Under the pieces are notes generated by a model. That model made no database searches and was not told the DNA's origin. It was given only the letters and a program-made list of their open reading frames with translations. A DNA stretch of 64,000 nt from contig JANHCV010000012.1 in NCBI GenBank assembly GCA_025594325.1, positions 620,001-684,000 on the forward strand. The letters are read 5' to 3'. This stretch comes from Blastocladiella emersonii ATCC 22665. Its lineage: Eukaryota > Blastocladiomycota > Blastocladiomycetes > Blastocladiales > Blastocladiaceae. This document shows positions 10,040 to 20,528 of the stretch, piece by piece (position 1 is the first letter of the stretch; each line of letters begins with the position of its first letter). The position numbers and the translations under genes are program-made.

Positions 10040-13000
10040 TCAAATCCCCTTGGCGAGGAACTTCTTGAGCTCCGGCCCAAGTGTGTCCATCCCGCTGCCG
10101 CACACGGGATACGTTGGCAGAATCAGGACCCGCTTGAGATGCGGCCGCAGGATATCGTAGTCAGCCGCGCTAACCCGAGAATCAGTCTCCGGGACCGGGC
10201 CTGGCAAGACCACAAAGTCAAAGAAATCAGCCAGAGCGACGTCCTCCAGTGGGAGGTTGCCCAACATCATGCGCGGGGCCAGTTTCGTCGCGGTCTCCGT
10301 CATTATCCTGCAGAGCGTATCTCCTTGCGATTGGGTGACGTCGTCACAAGAAATGCGGTTGAGGACCATGGTACACTCGAATGCTGGCGTTGGAATCGAT
10401 CCGGGACCAGACGACGGGAGGAACACGGCCCGGTCAACGAGAAGGAGAGCGGTGCTCGTGGAGTGAAGAACAAAGTGAGCCCGGTTCTTCCTGAGTCCAA
10501 ACGATTTGACAAGCATCTGAGTGAACTCGATGAGGCACGTAGCGAACGTCTTAGCCGCTAACGACGGATCCGAGTTGCGCGTGTTGACTCGTGCGCGGCG
10601 CCGTAGCGAGGCAAGTAGATCCGTGGCCGCGTGATCGGCCGCATGGATAGAATGCGAGAAGATTTGACTATCCTGCGGGACAAGGATACGGCGACCGACG
10701 TGTGGGCGAGAGGGCGGGAGCCCCAAATCGACATTGGCAGTTGTAAACCGCTTGAGGTCAACAACAAGGCGACATTGATTCCGATCGTCCTTGCCACGAG
10801 CCACTCGAACGGGTGACGTTAAGCGCATGGTCTGCTGAAGAGTATCGTCGATATAAATCGTCAAGGCTCCGCCATCGAATCTGAGCTCGAGACGCATTGA
10901 GGCGGGCACAGAACCAGATTTCAGCTTGAGGTGAACTCGAACCCATTCGAGGTCGTCCGAGACATGCTCAACTGCAAACGGCCACGTTCTCGGGTCCCCT
11001 GGACCTGAGTTCGGGAGTGGCGGTCGAGATTGGACAAGCGCCTTTGAGAGAAAGGTAAACGGGCTCGCAGCGGACCGAGCGATCGTGACCGATGGCGAGT
11101 TTAAGGGGAACAGCTTCCCCCCGACAAGCGTTCGCTCGGCATTGGGAGAGCCATGTCCAGGAGATTGTTCGCGGTAGACACCAATCATGGTGTGCGGTTT
11201 GAGTTCCGAGACCAACGCCAATGGGAGGTTGGCTTTGATGCGAATCTGCAGGGAGTCGCCGTGGATCTGCTCCACACAAAGGCTCTCGAGGCGGTAGGTT
11301 ACCTTGGGCAGGAGAAGTTCGACCACGAGATGAGCAGGGCGAAGTGAACACTTGCCATCCGATGAGACGAGAAATTCTATGCAGAAGAATGGGCGTCCCT
11401 CGATGTCGCAAAGCCCGTATGAGCGAAGGGGGAATGTGATCTCGCTCAATTCACCGATCACCTCGCTGGACGCCGAGGATAAGCCAAGTACGGACTGTTG
11501 GCATTCCGGCCAAGAGGTAGTGTCACTGGCCACTGTCTCCGAAACGGTGATACGTCCCGAAGCAAGCGCGAAGGCAAGCAATTTGGAGAGGAAGCTTCGA
11601 GTCGTGAACTTGGCGGCTATAGATTGGCGAGTGAGTTTTTTCGTCCCAGCTTCCAGCTCATGAGGATTAGAACCGTACCCATGTTCGGCGCCTTGGGTCG
11701 CGAAACGGCCGAGATACAGTCGGAGACCGCGCGTGTGATTATATCCGAGCTCACGAGCGACGTCGGCACTGTGGGGTGCAGCAGCTTGGTAAATGTCAAG
11801 TGCCGAATGGGGTGGTAATCGAGATAGTCTGCGCTCCATGCAAAGTGCTGAAACCACGTCCTTGGAACATCGGGACTCGGCCTTTCGGCGAGGACGACAC
11901 CAAAAAGTGCGGGATAAACTTCGTGTGAGAGCCCCGTCGCGCGAAGCAAGTAGGCCTCGTCGTCACCCGCGGTGTCGACACCCGTAGAGTACGCGAGCAG
12001 GCGTGCCGGGTCGTGGCCATCGTGCCTGTGGCGAAGCAGGACCGAGCCGTGGATAAGCATGCTGAGCAGGCCGCACGAATCCATGAGGTTATTCGTGTCG
12101 ACAACGTCGAAGCGCATTTTCGGATTGGCTGCCAGTTGTTCCATGACCGCGACAGCGTGACCATGCGCGAAAGAGAAGCGGACGCGCGGAGCACTTCCGC
12201 GGAGGCCGTCGCGCAGCGCTGTGACCCAGTTACTAATTTCGGCGAGCATGACTGACTCGGGAAGCCCGCGGCCGAGGAACAGGTCGAACGCGTCGGAAGG
12301 CAGCGAGCTTGCGTCGACAGCGTGATAAGGCCTATTGTCGTTCCCAATGAGGAGAAAGGTCGGATTGACAACAACCGAGGACGTTTGCGTGAACGCGCTC
12401 GACTCGGCGAGGCGTTCGAGGTTGCAAACCGTGCGCGCCGATTCGACGCCCTTGAGGACCCCACGGTACTGCGCGTGCATGCGGCCCATGAAGGCGGCTG
12501 CAGAAGCTGACGGGTTCCGGACTGCATTCGGGTCAGCAGCTGAAGTTGACGAACGATAGCTTGAACGCTCGTCCAACAAGGCCTCGATGGACCAATCGAC
12601 TACGAGCCAAGCTCGCCAGCAGCGAGAAAGCTCGAACTGCGTCGCATCGTTTGACAGGCGAAAAGCGCCACTGGGTGAGGCATTGAGCCAGATCTTCGCG
12701 ATACACTCGCGCAGTCGAGCATTCCAGAACTCGCGCGCACTCAAATCGAGCACCGCAGAGTACCAGAGCTGTCCAACGTATCGAGCAAGTGTTTGTGAAT
12801 CGACCAAGTCCGCAGGAGTTGAGGAAATTGCATGAAGAATGAGCAAGTTTCGCGCGAGGACTTCGGGCTGCCAGTCGTTGAGCACAAATGAGAGCGTCGT
12901 GGTAGCACCCTTGGCCGCGGTTTCGCAAACGGTTCGTGCAACTTCGGCCAAGTCGCCACAGCCGCAAACGAGCGCATCGAGCTCGGACCGCGCGCGCGCA

Positions 13001-13254
13001 TCGTGGTGGAGAAACAAGTCCCGCGGCGGTAGATGGCGAAACGGGCGAAAGCGTTCGACACGGTCCCCTCGATACAACGTCCGGCAAACCAGAGTGATGG
13101 GCATCGAGTTGGCGGGTCGTTCAACGACTTTCAAGCCGGTAAGCACAGGCGAGCGCGCAACCTTGCTCGCCTCGTCACGCCTAGTCATAGCAGCAAGAGT
13201 CGTGGCTTCATTGCCGCCAGTTGCGGGTTTATTCATTTTCTTTTTCGCCTTCAT
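10040..13254 (-). CDS. DUF4470-family protein, intact copy, 1050 aa
   Basis: complement(join(10040..11616,11679..13254)). Start at 13254 (MKAKKKMNKP) is favoured because the deleted paralogue also starts MK- at this place and the promoter-like motif lies 77 bp upstream. Residues about 70-145 carry RPFRHLPPRDLF, CGCGDLAEVARTVCE and NDWQPEVLARNLLILHA, the hallmark of DUF4470 (found in axonemal dynein assembly factor DNAAF3 and in many fungal MYND-associated proteins). FDVVDTNNLMDSCGLLSML near residue 390 also fits that family. A 62-nt intron (11678-11617, GTACGG...TCTATAG) lets the frame pass from KAPNM to AAKFTTRSF. The C-terminal half is all-alpha/beta-looking and ends LGPELKKFLAKGI. No MYND finger is visible. 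Molecular role unknown; it is the only intact member among four here. Confidence 0.75.
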
Positions 13255-13330
13255 AGTTGCCAGTTGAGGAGCGTGAGAACCGGCGCGACGCGTTCGAGAT
13301 CTCGATCCGGCGCCGAACAGCTGCGGTCGC

Positions 13331-13367
13331 GTGACCTGTGGCGCAACGCGTCGCGATCGATCACTGT
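13331..13367. promoter_or_regulatory. dispersed ACGCGT motif upstream of intact DUF4470 gene
   Basis: GTGACCTGTGGCGCAACGCG followed by TCGCGATCGATCACTG. It shares the GTGGCGCAACGCGTC half with the motifs near 54770 and 7790. The following gene starts 77 bp away on the minus strand. Confidence 0.45.
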
Positions 13368-13398
13368 GCCCCAGCACAAAAGTTTGGTTTGCGATCAG

Positions 13399-13410
13399 GG
13401 GCTAAAGCCC
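13399..13410. repeat. GGGCTAAAGCCC hairpin, isolated copy
   Basis: Perfect 4-bp stem with TAAA loop (GGGC TAAA GCCC), followed by GCGCCACG. The same core plus CGCCACG is found, inverted, at 58647-58658, and the core in tandem at 54587-54645. Confidence 0.4.
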
Positions 13411-13639
13411 GCGCCACGCTGATTCGATTGCACTGTAGGTGCTGACTCGAGCCACGACGCAATAATCATCAAAGCCCATTCAGACGACGACACCGTCTCA
13501 GTTCAAGCCGCTAGCGCCCCTCGGAACTCACACTGACAACTTAGCCTGGTGCTGTTGGGCGAGTTGTGGGGGACCGCTAGGGTTGGCGACCGCTCATTTT
13601 CCGGGCAAGGCACACTGAAATGCTCTGGTAAGCGAGAGT

Positions 13640-14591
13640 TCATGACGATAACTCAGGATGCAGAGGAGTAGCATTGGAACGGGCCAGGAAGAAGCTGGGA
13701 TGATCCAGCAACCTGTTGTGTGCCAAGCAAGTCGGTGGCGCGCGGACCATGCTCATCTGTATGGCGAAAGAGAGCTGATCCATGATGTTCCATGATCGTG
13801 ACGGCGTGGACGTGAAACAAAGTATGACGAACGCGTTGGTTGGTGCAGCGCAAGCAGCAAGCGAGACCCGGCTGCAAATTTCCGACACCATGAACGACAC
13901 TTGAGGCCGGTAACTAAGGACAAAATCAAATGCCTTTGAAGGAAGCGCAAGAGGATCGGCGGATCGACGGCATGGTACAAAACGCTTTCGTTCGAGATGC
14001 ATAAGAGTGTTGGATTGGCGACAGCATTGGGCTCTTGGACAAACGCCCCCGTCGAGAGGAAGCGAGCGCGGTTTCACGGTCCCCTGAGTTGAAGCACGCC
14101 GGGGCACTCCAGAGTACTGCCCGTCGATCTGCTCCATGAACTTTGTCGCGCAAGTCGAGAAGTGGGCATAGGGTGCTGTAGGTAGCAGGAACGTCATGGC
14201 GGATCCGTTTTGTCCACTCTCACATCATAGCATAGGGGGTAGCTCCAAGCTCACAAAAATCTTCATGTAAGCTTCGCACCTCTACAGAAGGGTTTTGACG
14301 GACCCAGTCAACGTCGAGCCAGGCGCGCCAGCAGCGGCAGAGTTCGCGAAGCAGCGTTTTGTTCCGGGCAGAAAGCGGCGAGGTCGCTCAAGTTCTGGGC
14401 CAAATCCTTGTCATGAAATGCGCGCAGCTGACCGTTTCAAAATTCGCGTACACTCGAATCAAGCAAATTCGAGTACAAGAGCTGGCCGACGCAACAAGCA
14501 AGCGTGCGAATCGGGCTTGTTTCACGGGGTTCGGGAGATGGCGTGGAGTATGAGCAAGTTGCGAGCAAGAAATTTGGGCTGCCAGTTGTTG

Positions 14592-14625
<34 letters not shown>

Positions 14626-14960
14626 TACTTCGCGGTGGCCCCCCTTGACCGCAGCTTCGCACACTGCGCGCGCGACTTCGGCCAGGTCGCCGCAGCCGCA
14701 CACAAATGCGTCCAACTCGACGCTCGTTTGAGAGTAACGTTTCGTGCAGAGGCAACTGTCGGAACGGGAAGAGGGCCTGAAGCGGTCGCTTGTGATTGGT
14801 GCGCGACATGCCAAGAGCGGCGGGAGCGAGGCCGGGGCTGTCGCGTCGAGGGGAGAGCGAACAGTTTGAGCTGTGCGTGCGATGCGCATCGATAGTTTAA
14901 GAAGCAGGGCTGTATTTTGTTTGAACATCCACTCCTCCTCACACTCCTCTGCTAAGTCGT
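13640..14960 (-). pseudogene. decayed DUF4470-family copy interrupted by a homopolymer
   Basis: Minus-strand pieces in several frames match the intact copy in order: FVCGCGDLAEVARAVCEAAV at about 14720-14660, LNNWQPKFLARNLLILHAIS at about 14600-14540, VGQLLYSNLLDSSVREF at 14485-14437, and LPSKAFDFVLSYRPQVSFM at about 13950-13890. Frames change repeatedly and the middle and C-terminus are largely unrecognisable. A run of 28 A (plus strand) replaces the expected Ser-Phe codons just before the NDWQP motif. The 5' end runs into the left arm of the inverted repeat. Confidence 0.7.
14595..14622. repeat. 28-nt poly(A) tract within a pseudogene
   Basis: Uninterrupted A28 on the plus strand (T28 in the sense of the DUF4470 copy). 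It lies exactly where the intact paralogue has TLSFVLND, so it probably grew from a short T run in the Phe codon. No target-site duplication is seen, which argues against a retroposed poly(A) tail. Confidence 0.85.
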
Positions 14961-15061
14961 CGCGGGTCGGTACACTCGAGTTGCACACACACTAACAATC
15001 ACACAAGAACACACTCAAAACGGCAATCACACTCTTAGAAGTCGGCCACGAAGCCACGTAA

Positions 15062-15484
15062 TTACTGGCGGACCCAGGTCTTGGACTTGGTGGGGATCGG
15101 GGCCACGTCCGACTGGGCGCCCGAGGCGCTGACGAGCTTGCACCCGCCGAGCACCGACACGTTCATGTCCTTGGACTTGGACGGGCACGACCAGGTCTGC
15201 GAGATGGTCCACGACGGGTTCATCCAGTAGCTGACTGTCAGGCCGTCGGTCTTGGGGTCGTACGACCACTCGCCGTGGCCGCGAACGGCGACGCACGGCA
15301 TGGGGTTGCAGGGCAGGGTCGACATGACGGTGAGCTTGCCGGTGGCCTCGAACGTGGCCTTGTGCGTGTTGGTCACCTGGTACGTGGCCGGGACGGGGAA
15401 CGGCGCGTCGAAGATCGGGGGCGGGATGGCCGAGACCATGGCGACAAGGGCCAGGACGAGGACAACGAGAGCGGCGGCGTTCAT
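15062..15484 (-). CDS. small secreted protein, 140 aa (left-arm copy)
   Basis: The N-terminus MNAAALVVLVLALVAMVSA is a strong signal peptide with likely cleavage before IPPPIFD. The mature part of about 121 residues is rich in Thr, Ser and Trp and has four cysteines (59, 64, 100, 115), enough for two disulphides; CNPMPC is a tight pair. No known domain recognised. A TATA box (ACTATAAAGA on the minus strand, 15568-15577) lies about 90 bp upstream of the ATG, followed by a short pyrimidine-rich leader. No intron. The gene points outward from the inverted repeat and is identical to the copy at 28584-29006. Likely an extracellular or cell-wall protein; the role is unknown. Confidence 0.8.
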   Translation of the reverse strand: MNAAALVVLVLALVAMVSAIPPPIFDAPFPVPATYQVTNTHKATFEATGKLTVMSTLPCNPMPCVAVRGHGEWSYDPKTDGLTVSYWMNPSWTISQTWSCPSKSKDMNVSVLGGCKLVSASGAQSDVAPIPTKSKTWVRQ

Positions 15485-15567
15485 GGTTGGTGGAATAAGA
15501 GCTTGGGTGTCGGGCGGAAGGCTGACTGGTGAGGATTATCTGGATGGAGGGCGGGGGAGCCGGCCGG

Positions 15568-15577
15568 TCTTTATAGT
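15568..15577 (-). promoter_or_regulatory. TATA box of the left secreted-protein gene
   Basis: ACTATAAAGA on the minus strand, about 90 bp before the ATG at 15484. The mirror copy is at 28491-28500. Confidence 0.7.
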
Positions 15578-16179
15578 CTCGCGCTCCCGCCCACCTCGAG
15601 TTGGCTTCGGTTGCGCTTGAACGTGTTCGGCGCGTCGCGGCGGCAAAGGCTGGCATGATCAATGCGACGCAAGCCCGAGCAAGCAACTGTGAGCCGCAGC
15701 GGCTGCATCAAACGGTCTCGATTTGGCGACGTTGGGACTGCTCCTCGCGACGCGAATTAAGTCAACCTGGAGTTCACTGGATCCGGTGCCCGGGAGCGAG
15801 CGGTGGCGCAGCACGCGCGCACGCGCTCGAGTTTCAGACCAAGTCCTCGCCGGGCACTTTCCTGCGTGCTCCACGCCCAACTCTGAACAAATTTGGGAAG
15901 CCAATATGCAGCTTGAGTTTGAGCCGTGTGGTGGACCTTTCGGGGCGGCTCAAATGGGAAATCGAGACGTTGAATGCCATAGAGCAAGAACGATTGCATT
16001 TCGTGGGTCGGGTTCTCGCTTGCGGGTGAGCTGATGGGACGGAACTGGCAGGTGGCAAGTGGCGCAGTCGAATGCACTTGCAGTTAATTATCGCGTGGCG
16101 GGCCTCCGGAAAAGCTCAACTGGGTGATCGCTCGTGACGCGCTTCGCCGCGCTACTTTGAGGAACGCTCATGAGCTTTG

Positions 16180-16655
16180 ATACGGCCGACCCGAGCGGAT
16201 GACCGCCATGGATTTTGTCTCGAGCAAGAAACCTGGACGACAACGTATGCCGTTTCCAATGCAGGGGCGGGGATAGACGGTGTGTGACGGCCACGTCGGT
16301 CGCAAGGTAAAAATCGTGGCCGAGAGAACGGGTAGTGTCTGTAACGTGGTCAGAGCTGCCGCGAGGTAGACGTTCTTTGAGTGTGGATGGGTGCAAAGTT
16401 CAATACACCCTCCACCGGTTGCCTAAGCCCCGGATGATAACTGCGACGACGACATCACGACAATTTAGCGGACATCCTTTTGCCACTTTCGCCGGCTCGT
16501 GCATTGCGTTGCACCGACTGGTCCGACTCCGCCGGCAGTTTTTGTGAGGGTTTGACGATAACAATCTCCAGCAAAACGCGTCGCCAACGGAGGTGCGAGG
16601 CGTGGGTGCGAGACACGGATGCGAGACGCGTTCTGAAATCAGCTGATCGCGGACA
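16180..16655. repeat. internal direct repeat unit A of the left arm
   Basis: Diverged relative of unit B at about 17150-17621, offset by roughly 967 bp. Shared landmarks include CCTGGACGACAA, GCAACGTGGTC-like text, CACCGGTT, CTTTTGCCACT, GTTGCACCGA, and the end GCGAGACGCGT...GATCGCGGAC. Mirror copy in the right arm at about 27413-27888. The boundaries are approximate. Confidence 0.65.
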
Positions 16656-17149
16656 CTGGCCAATCTACGTTCGCGCCCACTCTGCTGATCGCAACCCGCG
16701 ACGAGACCACGCGTGATGCACAAACACACTCACCAACGAAATGCGGACGTAATCCGCCGCGGACGTTAGCGCTCTTTAACCCATGCAGCTGACTCGGGAA
16801 TCAAGTGGACCAGTCACCACCAGCGCCGTGTTCCATCCCACGGTGCTTCTCATCAACTGGTCGTGTGTGCCACGTCGCTCGCCCGGTCCAACGGGATGCG
16901 TAACGTCATCGTGGTCGCGGCCAGAAACGGGACCTCGCGCGGGGTGTGTCTCGTGCGCTGCCGTACGAGCTGTTCAAAATTTTAAAAGCAACCGAAATAA
17001 CCCGATGACCACCTTGGACGTTGTCTCGAGCCACGACGCATTAATCATCGAGGGCAACTTGGACGACGTCGGGCCAGTCTAGACCGGGAGCACGCCCCGC
17101 AACCCGGCACTCAGTGATGGCAGCCAACTGCAGAGTCGTCAAGTGGTGG

Positions 17150-17621
17150 CGACGCGACCTGAATGCGACCGCCCGAGCTCGTGCACTCAGCTTCAGGAAG
17201 CCTGGACGACAAAGCAAGACGTGGGATTAGTGGGAGGGGAGGGAAACAGCGTACTACGGCAACGCCGGCCGTGAGGCCATGGGCGTGGCCGAGAGCATGG
17301 AGGGTGTCTGCAACGTGGTCCGAGCTGCTCGAGTGGTAAGCCAACCTTGTGCGTGTAAGGGGTCGAAGTCCAGTGTTCGACACTCCCACCGGTTAGACTA
17401 CGCCCTGGGCTGGCGCCGACGATTACACGACAGCGCAGCAGACACCTTTTGCCACTCTTGCTGGATCGCGAATTTCGTTGCACCGATTGTTACATTTTCT
17501 CAGGCGCCTTTTCTGGAGAGTTTGCGAGTACTTATTCCAGCGAAACGCGTCGTTGACGTGGGCGCGTGGGTGCGAGACACGGGTGCGAGACGCGTCGCGA
17601 AATCACCTGATCGCGGACGCC
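17150..17621. repeat. internal direct repeat unit B of the left arm, with a tRNA-like core
   Basis: Second copy of the roughly 475-bp unit, ending exactly at the inner edge of the inverted repeat. Around 17322-17393 it contains a D-arm-like GCTCGAGTGGTAAGC, a CCTT...AAGG hairpin, and AGTGTTCGACACT resembling a T-arm/box B. Acceptor pairing is poor, so this is not called a working tRNA; a tRNA-derived SINE head is possible. Mirror copy at 26447-26918. Confidence 0.5.
17587..17616 (+). promoter_or_regulatory. dispersed ACGCGT motif at the inner edge of the left arm
   Basis: GCGAGACGCGTCGCGAAATC ACCTGATCGC. Same core as 48752-48777 (GCGAGACGCGTCGCGAAATC on its minus strand) and as unit A at 16621-16650. 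It lies 132 bp before the gene starting at 17748; mirror at 26452-26481. Confidence 0.5.
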
Positions 17622-17747
17622 GCGCGGCTGGCGCGACGCGTCGACGAAGCACGCCGCCCGCAGCGACTGCTGCCTCTTCGAGCCGTCCATCAACCCCCTT
17701 GACGCGGGCATGCAACCTGGCGCATTCGACCTCGACCGACATCATCC

Positions 17748-18575
17748 ATGCCCTCCTGCAGTTCCGGCGTCCTCGTCAACGTTCTCGTGCGGACTGGCGG
17801 GACTCTGGCGGCCGCGGCAGGCCCGTCGTCTGCGACCCCAGCTCGTGGGTCTTCCACAGTGCTTCTCCCGTGGATGCCCGACGCGACGCACTACGCGGCT
17901 CAAGGCCCGCTTTCCGGCCTGCACACATACCCGAATCTCGCCCTCCTCGTGAGCCTGCCGCCGCCGTCGCCGTCGGACGACGCATCGCAGATCCTGCTTG
18001 AGCTGTGCAATCAGTCGCACAAGATATTCTACGTCGTGCTCCGCGGGCAGCAGCAGGAGGACGCGCCGTCACTGGTCCTCGCCGAGTTCATCTTCAACCC
18101 GCTCATCAACGGCAAGCTTGTCGAGCTCGGCGCCCTCGCGTGCGCGCGCGCCGACTTCCCGCTCCGGCTCGAGTGGCGGCACGCCCACCTGCTGTCGGAC
18201 GTGGGCGGCGGCGGCGCTCATGTCATCGACGACGAGGACCCGGCCGGGTTCTGCGAGATCGGGCTGCGCGACGAGGTGTCGGACGCCATCTGGCTCCGCG
18301 AGTTCTACGGCTTGCAGTCCCGCGCGCTGCTCCCGACCGCCGCCGCCGCCACCGCCACCGCCACCGCTATGTCGGGCCCGGAGATGGCCACCGCGTCCTC
18401 GCCCAAGCTGCGGCACAAGTTCAAGGGGCTCATCTTCACCCAAAACTATGGGAACCGGGCGAGACCCGTCGTCGCGAAGCCGCACGAGCCGGCCCGGCGG
18501 CAGCCGGACAAGAAGGAGCGCAAGCTCATGATGGCCGCTCTCGGCACGGCCGCCGCGACGAGTCCTGCAGTGTAA
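17748..18575 (+). CDS. uncharacterised protein, 275 aa, paired with a diverged copy across the inverted repeat
   Basis: Not recognised. The N-terminus is low complexity. From about residue 55 it looks folded: PNLALLVSLPPPSPSDDASQ, IFYVVLRGQQQ, then LVELGALACARADFPLRLEW, VIDDEDPAGFCEIGLRDEVS and LREFYGLQ. An Ala/Thr run near residue 200 comes from a short GCC/ACC microsatellite. The C-terminus is basic (DKKERK). The 3' half is matched by a minus-strand relic at 25927-26361 (ADFPLRLEW, GGAHVIDDEEP, GLRDEVSD, REFYGLQ), in mirror orientation. Paralogue conservation of these blocks supports a real coding frame. No signal peptide or membrane span seen. Confidence 0.6.
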   Translation: MPSCSSGVLVNVLVRTGGTLAAAAGPSSATPARGSSTVLLPWMPDATHYAAQGPLSGLHTYPNLALLVSLPPPSPSDDASQILLELCNQSHKIFYVVLRGQQQEDAPSLVLAEFIFNPLINGKLVELGALACARADFPLRLEWRHAHLLSDVGGGGAHVIDDEDPAGFCEIGLRDEVSDAIWLREFYGLQSRALLPTAAAATATATAMSGPEMATASSPKLRHKFKGLIFTQNYGNRARPVVAKPHEPARRQPDKKERKLMMAALGTAAATSPAV

Positions 18576-20528
18576 CAGTCGCGGTGGCCGGGGCGGTTGG
18601 TTCGGCAGCTTGCGCGGCTGCAGCGTTGTATGAAAGATGATCGCCCGTTGAGAGAGCGCGCGCGCAATACATCCATCAGTCTACCCGAGCCCCAGTTCCT
18701 GCCCGCGAGGCCGCGACCGGTCGGTCGCCGTGGCCAGTTTCTCTGCGGCACGCGTTCGGGGAAAATGTCAGCGGACTTATCTCTGCGAGTCGCTCGTCGC
18801 GCCCTTCCCCTCTCTCTCCCCCTGCTCATCTTCGAACGGCCGAACTTGACTGCAATGAACACTCGCAATGAGCACGCTTACCAGGAGAAGCACGAGGGAC
18901 TGGACTGCGCCGACCGCAGCAAACCACGCTCGCTCTCGCTCGGGCCGTCGCGCCGTGCCCCTCTCATCACGACGCCGCCGGGGCCCCGCTGCTCGTCCCG
19001 CCGGGCCGTCGCACCGCCGCACGGATGCGCCTGTGCCGCTCCGCTCCGTGAAGTGTTGCTGTTGCCGCCGCCATGCGCTGTCAGGCAGAAACTCGTCCGC
19101 GCGCCTCCCTGAGCCTCACACTCGTTCGCTCGCCTTGCGGGACGTACGAATCCCCCCTCACCAAGCGCTGGACGGTCCGCGCGCGGCGCGCAACGGAGAA
19201 GAAGACTCGCCGTGCGCGCGTCGATTCGCAAGGGCGACGGACCGGTCGCGCTGTCCATCTCGTAATTGCCTTCCTCGTCAACGTCCCGGTCCTCGACGTG
19301 GAGCGGACGCCGGGGATCTCGCACACCACGGTCACGGCCATGTCAACGCTGCGGCCATCCTGGTACAGCAAGGCGCGGACAGGAGGCGTCGGTCCGCTGA
19401 GGCTCGGCGCGTCGACAGTAGTCCCGCACTCGATACCGGACCGCGTCCCTTCTGCTCGGGCAGGGGAGCTGGCTCGGGCGCGACGAGCCGAAGCAGCCGC
19501 GGCGACGGCGGTGCTCGTCGGTCGGGCGGATCGCCGCGACCATGTGTGGTTCCCGCCACTCAACGCGCGGAACAGCGCGCCTAGTACACGAAATACATCC
19601 CCCCTCGGCTGTGATACCGCCTCAGATACGCGCAAGTGGATGGGTCTTCTCGCTCTTGCCGCCCTCGCTCGCCACCGCCCGAGCAGAACAGTAAGGTCGC
19701 CGCCGACCTTGGTCGCCGCTGCCGCGCCACCAGTGCCACTCTCTCCGCCCACTTGCGACCCACGGAACCATGAAGCCCGCTGCCTCCAGCACTCTCTGCA
19801 ACACGATCGGCGCCACGCATGCACTGCACACCCCCGCCCAGAACGCGAGCGTGCACCGTCTCCGTGGTCGCGGCGGCTGACGTCGGCCAGCGCGGAAGGG
19901 ACGGCCGCCCCGCCCTCTTTTCGCCGCCTTGACTTGACTTGACTTGACTCGACTCGACTCGGAGAAACGCTCGAGCGGTGCGTCCGTGTCCCCTGCTGCT
20001 CGCGGCGCCCGCGGCCACCGTGATGTCCACGCGCGGGAGGGACCGGCCTGACCCTTTGCGGAGTTTGATAGACCTCTCCATGGCCGCTCGTGCGCACCGG
20101 TCCGATCCCGATGCCGCTCCACACCGACACGCGGTTCGCCCCGCGAGCCCGGCCTGGGTGCTCGCCCGCGCGCTGCCGCGACCGCGGCCAGGCGGGGCAT
20201 GCGCAGTAGCTTCAGCCACTGTTCCCATCGTCGATTGTCAAATAGTTCAATGGTTCTCTCCTCGTCGCCCCGCAAACCGCCCGTTGTGCACGATCCGAGT
20301 CAAGATCGCGGGCTTCAGACGAACGCGCGGTTCAGATCACGCGCGCGCGGGTGACGCGTTGCGCCGCGGCTTTTGAACGCGTCGGTCGGCGCGGCCCATC
20401 TCGCCCCGATCCGTCCTCTCTCCCCTCCCCCTCCACCACGGACCCCCACCTCACCGCTCCACCTCAAGCGGCAGCAGCTCCGGCAGCTGCGCGCACACAC
20501 ACGCCCAAACAACACAGCCCCCGCTGTC
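18576..20528. other. long GC-rich stretch without a confident gene
   Basis: Long open frames exist on both strands (for example minus 20130-19081), but they are mutually overlapping, Arg/Ala-rich and without recognisable domains. Bases 19932-19964 are a TTGACTTGACTTGACTCGACTCGACTCGG pentamer repeat. ACGCGT text occurs at 20353-20360. A gene with several introns cannot be excluded, for instance on the minus strand around 19250-19450. Confidence 0.4.

Larger units (their letters stand above)
14899..17621. repeat. left arm of a 2723-bp inverted repeat
   Basis: Every position p in this arm pairs with 44068-p in the right arm (26447-29169). All open frames in the two arms translate identically, and the regions I compared base by base match without exception, including noncoding parts. 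The outer edge is ...CTGCTTCTT and then the arms diverge (AAACTATCGATGCGC against GAGCCATCGATGCAC). The inner edge is ...ATCGCGGACGCC. The arm contains the secreted-protein gene, two diverged internal direct repeats, and two copies of the dispersed ACGCGT motif. Confidence 0.9.

Noticed and set aside
17315-17400. Functional tRNA gene in the inverted repeat
   Set aside because: D- and T-arm-like hairpins are present but the acceptor strands do not pair and the anticodon loop has eight bases; kept only as a tRNA-like core.
19081-20130. 349-aa minus-strand open frame and overlapping plus-strand frames
   Set aside because: Mutually overlapping Arg-rich frames; no domain and no paralogue support. 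A spliced gene cannot be excluded, so the region is listed as unassigned.
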